Assembly (NCBI GenBank): GCA_001443495.1
Contig: LDXR01000026.1
Location: 1-27,892, forward strand
Origin: a candidate division NC10 bacterium CSP1-5
GTDB taxonomy: Bacteria > Methylomirabilota > Methylomirabilia > Methylomirabilales > CSP1-5
DNA length: 27,892 bases
Direction of reading: 5' to 3'
In this document: in pieces, positions 11,289-19,666 of the stretch
How the letters are laid out: every line of letters begins with the position of its first letter
Numbering within the stretch: position 1 is the first letter of the stretch
Notes under the pieces: generated by a model
What the model was told of the DNA's origin: nothing
Databases searched by the model: none
What the model saw: the letters and a program-made list of their open reading frames with translations, nothing else
Position numbers and translations under genes: made by a program

Positions 11289-14114
11289 CTAACCCGTCTG
11301 TAATAGTAGGATTCGCAAGTCGAGGGGTAAGCCCCGGCGTTTGCGCTCCTTTACGGCCGTGTTCATATCTGTTCGCGCTCTGTTTATAGCGCTGTTTATA
11401 ATGTCACGTTGCGTTTCTATCGAGAGAGTAGCAAAGCCCAAGGTATTGTTTATGGCTTTCTGCGCGGCCCTTCGCTCTGCTTTGCCTTTAGCCAAGAGGA
11501 TGGTATTCTTCTCCCTCTCTGTTAACTTGATGCCCTCTTCTCTCGCGAATACTGGGAGGCTTGGGCGGCCGGGAAGCACGCCCCTGTCGGCTAGATAGTT
11601 AACTAGCGGATCCTGCGAGCGTTGGACCTGGCGCGGACCAAAGATCCGTTCAATAAATCCACCTGGAACCTCTGGTGATTCCCCAAAGGTCTGAGCACCG
11701 CGTTCTGGGACTCCGGCTCGCTCGCCTGGTATGCGCTCGGAAATCCTCTCCACTCCGACCCCTCCAGTAAGCCTAGGATCTAGGGCCCTGGCAACTTCGC
11801 TAACTAGCCCGATGGGCTGGAATACTCGTAAAACCGAATCGCTAAACGACTCTTTAGCCCGTCTCCCCTCCATGAGATTGGTGATAAACTGGGCCATGTT
11901 GGGAAGGAAGGTCGCGTCCATAGCGCTGTGCAGGGAAGAGATTGAAAACTGTTCGGCGAAGTCTCCGGGCGTTTGAATTTTGCCAGCCTTGTGTTTCTCC
12001 ACCATGTTGGAGGCTAAAGACAGAAGGCCCGCTGGGGGTCCCCATCCCCTGTAACTTACCCAACGGTCGCCAAGTTTCACGGAATATGGGGCCCATCGCC
12101 CAGCGCGGATAGCAGCATCTTTCTCGCTGTCGGTAAGGTGTTCCCCGGCGCCAGTGATTACCCCGGCGTCGGCCAGAGTACCAGCAGCGGCCACACCGGT
12201 TAGCCCTACCATCCCCCGTTGGAAACTGAGCTTACCCATCTCCCTCGTAGGGGAGTCTTTGGCAAGCATACGTAGCCCACCCAGGAGAATGTTGGCGGGA
12301 TTGTACTCAAGAGTCCGCTGTGCAATGACAGAAGGGGTCCTGACAAATGGCGCCAGGACGTAAGGACCGAAAAATGGTATTTGTCGGAATAGTCTGCCAG
12401 CATCTATTACTTTCTGTGTCGCGCCGGAAATGTTGTGCTCGCGGAACGATACCCGCCGTGCGGTGTCCCAGGCATCGGCAATTTCTCCATCATTGAGGTT
12501 AGAAAGGTTCTCTACAAACCGCTTCCCGAACTTTGCGCTAGACACACCCTCAGCAGCCGTCTTCTGAGATGCACGTAAATTGGCTTGGAGATTGAACGCT
12601 ATGGTAGTAAAAAAATCATCCTGTGCAGAGTTAAACCTTCCCGGCGTGAAGGGAATACGACTCAATATGTCCCGCAAGCCGTTACCCTGCCTTAGCATTA
12701 CGACGCCCTCAAGTAGCTCCTCGGGTATCTGTGCTCCACCCTGCTTGAGCTGTTGGGCTATTTCAGGCGTGACTCGGCCTATGCGCTGGAGTTCATCAAT
12801 ATATTCTTTAGGTAGCCTACCTTCTGCTATGACTTCTCGTAATTCCCTATTTATTCCAGTTCTCCAGCCCTCTGCCGCACTACGCCATCCATCGAATATG
12901 GCATTCTTCATTCCAGCGTAGACGTGAAAGTTTCGTGCTTTAGCTCCAGAGGAAACCCCTTGCGCTACGGTATTGCCCATTGTGCCTAGAAAGTCACGGA
13001 CTCGGCCAAACGGGGAACTCATATAGGCGTTTAGGATAAGGGACTGCGCGGGGAGCTTGCGTGTGGCCTTTTGAGCGCGGTCAACGGCTCTCCTCACTAC
13101 GCCTGGGGCATCGGGTGAGCTGGAGATTAGGCGGTCAAGTTGAAAGAAGCCTGCTTCGTCAGAGATGGCCGTGCGAGGAGCGGGGAGATCAAGCAGGACT
13201 TTCTGAGCCTCTTGCGCTAGTTTAGGCTCATTACCCAAAGCCCTATTAATCGCCGATATGGCTCTCATCCCGCTCTGTTCAACCTCCGTCGCCATCGCCT
13301 GGCGCTCTTCTGGCGTGAGCCGCTCCATAAACCTGCGCGTGGTCTTATCGTCGAAGCCGTAGTCTTTGGTGAAGTGCTTCTTGACGATAGTGTCGTACTG
13401 AAATTGGGGGTCACCAATGAGGCGCCTAAACGGCTGAGTCCCCACGTCTGCCGCCCGCGCACCGCTCGGCAACTCCTCCACGAGTCCCTTCTTGAGCGTG
13501 AGTTTGGGGAATTTTGAGACTAGGTTCGCTGCACCTACGTCATCTGAGACTTCACGTAGTCCTTTAGCTATCGTGGGGCTAATTGGACTTCTGGGCCCTA
13601 GTAATGCGCCCCCTATCGCCCCCGCACCTCCCATAAGCACAGCCTCACCTAGCGTGGTCTCGCCGGGCTCGAATGTGGCGGCAATAGCCTCGGTCGCGCC
13701 GAGCGCGGCTCTCGGGAGGAGCGTCCCTGCCGCTGCGGGCGCCGCACCGAGAAGGAACGGTGCTAACGCTCCCGCCGTTCGCGCGGACAGGAGACCCTCA
13801 CCGGTCTCCTCTCGTGGAACGGCGGCGGGTTCTACGACTTGTTGGGGGCCGGGCGCGAGCCCAGTCAGTCCTAGCCTGGACCTAATAGCCTGCCGAGATA
13901 TTTCCCCCGCCTCTACCAGCCCAGCACCAAAGCCTGTTAGGTCTTGTGCAGCGGGCTCGGGCCCGACGAATGGCGTAGCAGCCTCGGCTAGTGACTCCGG
14001 CGGAGCCGCTGCGCGAAGCCCGCCCTGTATGATATCCGCTAAGGTGGTGGCTTGTGGACGGTCCTCTGCCCGTTGAAAGAAGATCCGCAATTGCTCAAGA
14101 GGGCTTGGCGGCAT
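11289..14114 (-). CDS. Large internal virion / ejection-type protein (LPD38-like region)
   Basis: 941 residues from ATG 14114, coupled to the upstream gene by TAATG with no separate ribosome site. The N-terminal 180 residues are Ala/Gly/Pro-rich with hydrophobic stretches at about 112-150 and 158-173 (AVLMGGAGAIGGALLG). The middle is helical. GRFNSAQDDFF (492-502) and FFGPYVLAPFVRTPSVIAQ (581-599) recall the membrane-proximal segments of large phage structural proteins annotated with LPD38-type regions. A hydrophobic part lies at about 635-655 (VGLTGVAAAGTLADAG), and the C-terminus is basic (VKERKRRG). Its size and place after tail genes fit T7 gp15/gp16-like proteins injected to form a DNA conduit. 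No lytic transglycosylase motif was seen. Confidence 0.72.
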   Translation of the reverse strand: MPPSPLEQLRIFFQRAEDRPQATTLADIIQGGLRAAAPPESLAEAATPFVGPEPAAQDLTGFGAGLVEAGEISRQAIRSRLGLTGLAPGPQQVVEPAAVPREETGEGLLSARTAGALAPFLLGAAPAAAGTLLPRAALGATEAIAATFEPGETTLGEAVLMGGAGAIGGALLGPRSPISPTIAKGLREVSDDVGAANLVSKFPKLTLKKGLVEELPSGARAADVGTQPFRRLIGDPQFQYDTIVKKHFTKDYGFDDKTTRRFMERLTPEERQAMATEVEQSGMRAISAINRALGNEPKLAQEAQKVLLDLPAPRTAISDEAGFFQLDRLISSSPDAPGVVRRAVDRAQKATRKLPAQSLILNAYMSSPFGRVRDFLGTMGNTVAQGVSSGAKARNFHVYAGMKNAIFDGWRSAAEGWRTGINRELREVIAEGRLPKEYIDELQRIGRVTPEIAQQLKQGGAQIPEELLEGVVMLRQGNGLRDILSRIPFTPGRFNSAQDDFFTTIAFNLQANLRASQKTAAEGVSSAKFGKRFVENLSNLNDGEIADAWDTARRVSFREHNISGATQKVIDAGRLFRQIPFFGPYVLAPFVRTPSVIAQRTLEYNPANILLGGLRMLAKDSPTREMGKLSFQRGMVGLTGVAAAGTLADAGVITGAGEHLTDSEKDAAIRAGRWAPYSVKLGDRWVSYRGWGPPAGLLSLASNMVEKHKAGKIQTPGDFAEQFSISSLHSAMDATFLPNMAQFITNLMEGRRAKESFSDSVLRVFQPIGLVSEVARALDPRLTGGVGVERISERIPGERAGVPERGAQTFGESPEVPGGFIERIFGPRQVQRSQDPLVNYLADRGVLPGRPSLPVFAREEGIKLTEREKNTILLAKGKAERRAAQKAINNTLGFATLSIETQRDIINSAINRARTDMNTAVKERKRRGLPLDLRILLLQTG

Positions 14115-16678
14115 TATTGGAGTACCGAGCTAACGTTAGGGAATAGTCTAGCTACCAACTCGCGAATCTCATCGTCCGACCTTCCGGCAGACTTGTGAAG
14201 CTCTACAAACTGAAGCAACATTTGGGCTACGCCCTGTGTCTGGTCTGGCGGGATGTTACCTCCCTGCTCAAGCGCCACTTCTAACGCCTGGAGCTGTGGG
14301 ACGAATTCGGGCTGGAGCTGGCCGGTGAGACCTTCAGCCTGCTCTCTCTGTGCTCTCGCGATTTGCTCCTGTTGTCTACGCTCCGCTGTCTCGAAGCCAG
14401 GGAACACAGATGCCGGGTCGATACCACGAATTTCGAGGTCCTCGCGGGCCTGGGCGAAGTTTAGTTGACCGCCCTTGTCTTGTGAAGCTCTTGCTGCTTT
14501 GAGCACGGAATCGGCCTCGCCCCTGATTCTCTTGGCCTCATCTTGCGCCGCCTTTTGTTGAGCCTCCTCCTCTTCCTCCCGCGACACAACCCTCCTACTA
14601 GTGACTTCCTGTTTGATAGGGGTCTCGCGCTGGGCTAGGCCCGCCACCTCACTAGCAGCTTGGAGGGCCGCCGCCTCGGTAGGATCTACTTGGGCGTTAA
14701 TAGCTGCACCACGAGGACCAAACAGGGCCGCAGCCCTTGTCAGATCAGCCCTACGTCTGGCGTCCTGTGCTGCACGGGTAATGAACTCGCGAGGGTCCAT
14801 GGACTGCGAAGGTACTCCCAACTCTGAGACGTTCCCCTTAGCACTCAACAGATCTTCGTTGGTGAATGTCGGGACCTGCCCACCGGCCTGGAAACCCATT
14901 AGCTTTTTCATCTTCTTGACAAGCGGGTCCCTGCTCTTGGACTTCTCAAGCTCGCTCATCAGGTTGACGTGCAACACGCCCTCGCCACCCTGGGCCAGAA
15001 TTGGCACTGAGTCGGGCGGGACGCTAGGGCCCCTTATTTTGCCCCCGACGTTCATGCGAGGAACACTAGTTCTAAGAAAGTCCCCTAAGCCCCCCCCTAA
15101 CTGTAGCGCCCCGCGCTGGAAGTCTGTAGGTTGCCCAATTCCCGTACCCATCGCGCCGAAAGGCCCTCTAGTGGCTTGACCAAGCCTCTCAACAAAAGCT
15201 AGTGGATCGAAAACGTCTCGCCTACCAACTGGTTGCCGCCTTCGCGCTAATTCTGCCTCAGTCAATCTGCGCTGTCGTTCCTCCTCAGCAGCTCGAATTG
15301 AGCGCATGAAGTCGTCACTACCTGCGAAACCCCCCCTAGGGACTGGGAATTGGGCCTGCGGTAATGGAGCCCTCCTTGTAAACTGCCGCCCGAACAGCAA
15401 GTTGCTCAGGAAATCCCCTAGGTCCCCACGCCCTGCGCTGCCCACGCGACCCCCGGCCTGAAACCTAGGGCTACCTACAGAGAAAGTGTTGATACCTGGG
15501 CTACCTATACCTCTTCGGATAGCCCCAGACCCACCCCCACCCATAAAGCCGCCCCCAGCGGGCCCAAGGTTCATCTCGTTGCCTAGCGTCGGAAGCAAAC
15601 TCTGCGCGAGGCCGGATTGCCCACCTAGCCCCGTGGACCGAGCCTGAAGTTCCTGCCCAGCCGCTTGTCCCGCAACGCCCCCAGCGGTTCCGAGCGCGCT
15701 CAGGCGCTGGCCTGAGGCATCCAGTCCTGGGCCTAGAGCCGACAGTTGACGGCCTGTGGCCGCCTCGCGGGCCTGTAGTCCTCCGAGGATACCCGTCTCC
15801 CCCACTTGTGCGGATAAGTTCCCGGCGGCACGAGCTAGCGCTGACGTGCGAGCCGAGCTAGAGCCCAGCCCCAGTGCGCCAAGCTGCTCATTAATACCGC
15901 CCGTTAGGTCCTGGAAAGTTCGCCCGGCGCGAGCCTGCGCCACATCCGTGAGCGCGCCCACATCCGTAGGTAGCCCGGTTTGCAGTAGCCCAGTTAGCGT
16001 GCCTTGCGCTGCGCCCCCGACCGGCCCACCGAACGGGTCAAACTGGCGCAGTTGTCGAGTAATACCCCGCTGCGCGCCCGTGTTAGCCTGGAGCCCACCA
16101 AACCCGGTAAACAGGTTCGGTATGACGTTCGAGACCTCGCCGCCAGCCTGGAATCTCTGTAACAGGGCCCGCGCTGGGACCCTAATGGTTGCTCTTGTCT
16201 TGCCTGCCACTTGACCACCTCGTTGGAAGCCTATTTGAGGAATAGCGGGCCGCACGGCCGCTATCCCCCTTTCGTTAGCTATGAGATCCGCCATATCAAA
16301 GCCCTGTGGGTCAAAGAACTGCCCGCCAGTGGCAACATTAATGACGCCGGATAGAGTCTCGTTGATGTTCCCCGCGCCGCTAACAAGCGTCCCGGCCACC
16401 GGTTTGGGAACCCCAAGGCTTACTAGCTTCTTGGTTAGGAGCTTGCTGGTCTGCTCATGTTGCGCGAGAGCGCGGGGATCGCCAGGACCGCCCATGCCCG
16501 GGCTAAAGGTTTCAGGGTTTATGCCCAACAGACCTAACGCGGTCTCTCGCGCGCTAAGGCGGGCCTTGTTAACTACATCAAAAACCTTATCGCTGAGTGG
16601 GACCTGTCCTCCGGCCTGGTAGCCCCTTACGAGCTTCCGCGCTTTCTCTACGCCCCTTAGTTTCCTTTTTCTTGCCAT
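14114..16678 (-). CDS. Large virion protein with six [FY]QxGGxV repeats
   Basis: 854 residues from ATG 16678. Short motifs recur: GYQAGGQVP (19-27), FQRGGQV (151-157), RFQAGGEV (175-182), RFQAGGRV (405-412), RMNVGGKI (541-548) and GFQAGGQVP (595-603). Between them lie Gly/Ala/Gln-rich stretches, including a duplicated LSALG (312-316, 326-330), and a Pro/Gly segment PPDSVPILAQGGEGVLHVN (554-572) like a part of tail tape-measure proteins. The last 230 residues are helical and highly charged (REEEEEAQQKAAQDEAKRI), suggesting a coiled coil. It lies just upstream of the 941-residue protein and probably works with it inside the virion. No enzyme motif was seen. Confidence 0.72.
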   Translation of the reverse strand: MARKRKLRGVEKARKLVRGYQAGGQVPLSDKVFDVVNKARLSARETALGLLGINPETFSPGMGGPGDPRALAQHEQTSKLLTKKLVSLGVPKPVAGTLVSGAGNINETLSGVINVATGGQFFDPQGFDMADLIANERGIAAVRPAIPQIGFQRGGQVAGKTRATIRVPARALLQRFQAGGEVSNVIPNLFTGFGGLQANTGAQRGITRQLRQFDPFGGPVGGAAQGTLTGLLQTGLPTDVGALTDVAQARAGRTFQDLTGGINEQLGALGLGSSSARTSALARAAGNLSAQVGETGILGGLQAREAATGRQLSALGPGLDASGQRLSALGTAGGVAGQAAGQELQARSTGLGGQSGLAQSLLPTLGNEMNLGPAGGGFMGGGGSGAIRRGIGSPGINTFSVGSPRFQAGGRVGSAGRGDLGDFLSNLLFGRQFTRRAPLPQAQFPVPRGGFAGSDDFMRSIRAAEEERQRRLTEAELARRRQPVGRRDVFDPLAFVERLGQATRGPFGAMGTGIGQPTDFQRGALQLGGGLGDFLRTSVPRMNVGGKIRGPSVPPDSVPILAQGGEGVLHVNLMSELEKSKSRDPLVKKMKKLMGFQAGGQVPTFTNEDLLSAKGNVSELGVPSQSMDPREFITRAAQDARRRADLTRAAALFGPRGAAINAQVDPTEAAALQAASEVAGLAQRETPIKQEVTSRRVVSREEEEEAQQKAAQDEAKRIRGEADSVLKAARASQDKGGQLNFAQAREDLEIRGIDPASVFPGFETAERRQQEQIARAQREQAEGLTGQLQPEFVPQLQALEVALEQGGNIPPDQTQGVAQMLLQFVELHKSAGRSDDEIRELVARLFPNVSSVLQ
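14870..16624 (-). repeat. Six scattered [FY]QxGGxV protein-level repeats
   Basis: Copies at 16598-16624, 16208-16228, 16133-16156, 15443-15466, 15035-15058 (degenerate) and 14870-14896. Codons vary between copies, so the repeats are kept at protein level rather than being recent DNA duplications. Each copy places a positively charged or polar residue after GG and sits at the start of a segment of different composition. Confidence 0.8.
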
Positions 16679-16681
16679 CCC

Positions 16682-17248
16682 TTACGCCTTTGTTTCGCTT
16701 GTCTGCGCTTGATTAGCATGACCCTTTCGTCTGCGCGATCTCCTTCGCCTACGCCTGCGCTTAGGAGTTTCATTAGTACCTTGAGAAGGGGTTGTATTAC
16801 CCTCATTTAAGGTAAGTCCGAAAATGTCCGCATCCACAACTCGTCCGTTGTAGACCATAGCCGAGCGGAGTCTGCCCTCGTGCCGGAAGCCTAATTGCTG
16901 AGCCGCGTGCGCGACTTTTACTAGCGGGCTCGGTATGGACACGGTCAGGCGCTGTAGTTGGAACTCGGACATTATCTCGTCGAGTGTGATCTTTGCACTC
17001 GGAAGCGCGGCAGGGCCGTCCATGTTCAGTGCCCAGAGCGAGGCGCTTAGTCCCGGCACTACGTTGCGTACAAACAACCACGTCCTGTGCCCTTCTACCT
17101 GATACCACTGCGAGTCCCCACCGTCTTGGAATAGCAGATAGTCCAGCACGGCAACATCCCTGTCCGCGTCCTGCATCCGCTCTGCATTACCCGCCCACGC
17201 TTCCTTTAGCTGGCTGTAAAGCTCTAGTGATAACTCCTGGATTTTCAA
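16682..17248 (-). CDS. GNAT-like protein with arginine-rich tail (T7 gp13-like position)
   Basis: 188 residues from TTG 17248, with AGGAGGG seven bases upstream on the - strand. The first 145 residues look like a GNAT acetyltransferase. RLTVSIPSPLVKVAHAAQQL (104-123), then GFRHEGRLR, YNGRVVDADIFGL, are the usual last strands of that fold; the Q/RxxGxG/A acetyl-CoA loop is not clear. The tail from about 163 is strongly basic (KRRRRRRRSRRRKGH). In T7-like phages a GNAT-fold protein (gp13 family) sits just before the internal virion proteins, as here. So a packaged virion or assembly role is as likely as acetyl transfer. The basic tail may bind nucleic acid. Confidence 0.7.
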   Translation of the reverse strand: MKIQELSLELYSQLKEAWAGNAERMQDADRDVAVLDYLLFQDGGDSQWYQVEGHRTWLFVRNVVPGLSASLWALNMDGPAALPSAKITLDEIMSEFQLQRLTVSIPSPLVKVAHAAQQLGFRHEGRLRSAMVYNGRVVDADIFGLTLNEGNTTPSQGTNETPKRRRRRRRSRRRKGHANQAQTSETKA

Positions 17249-17260
17249 TTCTCGGCCCTC

Positions 17261-18904
17261 CTACGTAAATTCTATGACTAGACAGACCCCCGACATTCCG
17301 GTCCCGCCCGCCCCACCTGTTGCGTTATTCTGGCCCGTCCCTCCCCCACCTCCGGCACCGTACACTAGACCATTGCTACCTGTTTGTGTATTATCCGTGG
17401 TCAACGAAACTTGAGAGTTTACTGCCCCGCGCCCACCGGTTCCCCAGAAGGAGCCTCCACCCTGCCCACCGCTTGCGAACGTCAGGTCCACGGTTCCGTC
17501 CGCGCTGCCCGCAAAGCCATTCCATCCGGCGCCACCTGTGATATTCAAGAGGCCACCGGTGGGTACTCCACCAGCCCCGCCAGCAAAGGATGTGGCGGTT
17601 GCTGCGTTCGCACTGCCGGAACCTGTCCCGCCGACTCCGCCATTGGCCGTGTGCAGAGCACCGAAGGTCGTGTTACCCCCCGTTCCTCCGGTCCCTCCGG
17701 TAACGCTTCCCGCGGTTCCTACATCCCCTATGGTAACGGTCTGATTAACACCAATAGTGGCTGCAGAGAATGCTTCGATACAGGTGCCCGCGGCCCCACC
17801 GCCCCCACCTGCGGATGTTGATCCGGCGGCTGTCGTGGCGTCTCCTCCGCCCCCGCCACCTCCACCTCCTGTGGAGATAACTATGCAATGCTTCATCCCT
17901 GTTGTAGGGGTGTAGGTGTTCGCGCCGGGAGTAGTGAAGGCTTGGAGAGTCACTCCTGAGAATGCTCCCAGCATAGCTAAGGCCGAAACAACACTGATTT
18001 CCTCTACAACCCCAGCCCCCGCCGTATCACGTCCCAAAAACCTATCCGTGGCGGAGACATTCTGTATCTTGGCGTAGGTAACTGCGGAGTTTGTGATTTG
18101 TCCAGTAGCAAGCTGTGCGAAGGCCAAATTACCCGCCCCGGTACGACCTAAGACAGTCTCATCGGCGGCCACAATGTCTGCTGGATCCCCGGAGCCAGTC
18201 GTGGCTTTTCCGATAACAGAGAAGCCAGAAGAATCTCTAAGCACGGTGTTGCTCACGTCATTAGCCGCCAGATGAGCGCTAATGTTTGCGGGGGAGCCGC
18301 CGTCTTGTTGCCATTTGACGTTAACGCCGCCCGCAGGTGCCGCTGGCGTGGCGTCGTCAAGGTCAGCATCCACGACAGCGGTGGTGTTTACTGTTATGGA
18401 GTCGCCGCCCCCTCCCGTGGCGTTTATCGTAGTTCCGGCCATCGAGAGGTTGGTGCCGAGAATTATCTCTTCAGGATCCCCGGCGCCCGCTGCGCTTCCT
18501 CGGCCCAATAGACGGGAGGCCGCCGAGACGTCCTGCATCTTAGCGTAAGTCACCGAGTCATTGGAAATCTGATCCGTGACTACAGCAGCGGCTGTCAGGT
18601 CCCCGGCCACTCGGCCCACTACACTATTAATGGGGATGGTCGCGGAGATTATGTTTCCCCCCGCCCGTCCCACCAGAGCATTTGTCGGAACCGCCAGATC
18701 GGTGGGATTGGCGGTCCCTGCAGTTGCGTTGGCTTTGATAGTGTTGGCTGGCATCTCGGCCAGTTTGGCATTCGTAATCGAGTCGTCTGCCACCCCAGCG
18801 CCGGGCGGAACAGCCCACTCCCCATCAGCACGGAGGAAGTTAGTAGTTCCTCCCTTGCCCGCCGTCTGGGCATCCGCGCGAAAATCGTTTGGGTCGCGTG
18901 GCAT
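17261..18904 (-). CDS. Tail fibre protein with glycine-rich adhesin tip
   Basis: 547 residues from ATG 18904, one codon after the upstream stop (TAAATG). The shaft holds fibre repeats: SITNAKLAEMPANTIKANAT (42-61), SVTYAKMQDVSAASRLLGRG (117-136) and AVTYAKIQNVSATDRFLGRD (274-293). AFTTPGANTYTPTTGMKH (322-339) leads into a tip (340-547) built of G-runs (GGGGGGGGG 346-354, GGTGGTGGNTT 403-413, GGAGGVPTGG 442-451, GGGGGTG 518-524). That design matches phage adhesins whose polyglycine strands pack as a sandwich and expose variable loops for receptor binding. It is probably trimeric in the shaft. The tip ends in hydrophobic VCLVIEFT. Confidence 0.85.
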   Translation of the reverse strand: MPRDPNDFRADAQTAGKGGTTNFLRADGEWAVPPGAGVADDSITNAKLAEMPANTIKANATAGTANPTDLAVPTNALVGRAGGNIISATIPINSVVGRVAGDLTAAAVVTDQISNDSVTYAKMQDVSAASRLLGRGSAAGAGDPEEIILGTNLSMAGTTINATGGGGDSITVNTTAVVDADLDDATPAAPAGGVNVKWQQDGGSPANISAHLAANDVSNTVLRDSSGFSVIGKATTGSGDPADIVAADETVLGRTGAGNLAFAQLATGQITNSAVTYAKIQNVSATDRFLGRDTAGAGVVEEISVVSALAMLGAFSGVTLQAFTTPGANTYTPTTGMKHCIVISTGGGGGGGGGDATTAAGSTSAGGGGGAAGTCIEAFSAATIGVNQTVTIGDVGTAGSVTGGTGGTGGNTTFGALHTANGGVGGTGSGSANAATATSFAGGAGGVPTGGLLNITGGAGWNGFAGSADGTVDLTFASGGQGGGSFWGTGGRGAVNSQVSLTTDNTQTGSNGLVYGAGGGGGTGQNNATGGAGGTGMSGVCLVIEFT

Positions 18905-19666
18905 TTAAAGTCCCTGGAGATCCGTTCGCCGAATCCTAAAGTGGATAGAAGCGTCGTTGGCCGCCGAAGCCACCCCACGAATAGCATCATCGGCATGGAG
19001 AATGAAGGGACCCCTCCATCCAGAGGTTCCTGGGTAGGGGATCACTTCATTGAACATCCAGTATTCAGGGGCCGCGAGAGACCCTCCCGACCCCAAGTCC
19101 AGCCCGACCGATACCGTTACCGACATGGCCCCTGCATCGTTATTGACGACGTAGAACATCACTTCAAATTGCCTAAGAGCTGAAGTCCCAGGATCCCATA
19201 ATACCCCCTCAACCACTGGGATCTCTACAGGATCCACGTCCTGCCAGGCGGGAAAGTCCCGTTGCCACGGGATCCTAAAAGGATCCGTTCTGAACGAATC
19301 CGAGACTCCTGCTTCGTCCGCCCCTTGGAGCTGGACTTGAACTTGCTGATCATCGTTCGTCCGAAACGGATCAATGTTGCCCGCCGAGTCCTTCCCATGA
19401 TTGACTACGTCCTGCTCGCCAGTGGTTTCCACCTTGATGGCTGTACTAGCACCGGAGGCTTTTCCGTATAACGAGGCCGTAGCCTTACCGTCCGTCTCAC
19501 TTAGCCACCTTCTCTGCACGGTGCCATCGTGAAGAATAAGCTGCGAGCGGTCAGTGCCATCAGCCTCGCCAAGCTGCTGTATATCCGCACCCGTACTCGT
19601 GGTGAGCCAGTTCCGAACATTCCCGAACCACTCTTTGAGCCCGAGCGGACTTCTAAGTACCGGCAC
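18905..19666 (-). CDS. Structural protein between nozzle and fibre
   Basis: 253 residues from GTG 19666, preferred over GTG 19693 because GGGGAGGCG lies seven bases upstream and it joins the upstream stop as TAGTG. The N-terminal 110 residues look like an elongated beta structure with short repeats (DIQQLGEADGTDRSQLILHD, SLYGKASGASTAIKVETTG). DPFRTNDDQ and DPFRIPWQ form a small repeat. The C-terminal half is beta-rich, jelly-roll-like (FEVMFYVVNNDAGAMSVTVS, GWRGPFILHADDAIRG, SIHFRIRR). No family was recognised. Position suggests a tail or fibre-attachment component. Confidence 0.68.
   Translation of the reverse strand: MPVLRSPLGLKEWFGNVRNWLTTSTGADIQQLGEADGTDRSQLILHDGTVQRRWLSETDGKATASLYGKASGASTAIKVETTGEQDVVNHGKDSAGNIDPFRTNDDQQVQVQLQGADEAGVSDSFRTDPFRIPWQRDFPAWQDVDPVEIPVVEGVLWDPGTSALRQFEVMFYVVNNDAGAMSVTVSVGLDLGSGGSLAAPEYWMFNEVIPYPGTSGWRGPFILHADDAIRGVASAANDASIHFRIRRTDLQGL

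Noticed and set aside
11289-16678. Many long frames on the + strand opposite the two large virion genes, e.g. 13492-14076 and 14601-15179
   Set aside because: They are antisense shadows of GC-rich coding sequence: Ser/Pro/Ala/Arg-rich products, no ribosome sites, no recognisable domains, while the - strand frames give coherent proteins.
17261-18904. Repeat-rich DNA that might suggest a CRISPR array
   Set aside because: The repeats are glycine codons and fibre repeats of variable length within one open frame; no constant repeat-spacer structure exists.
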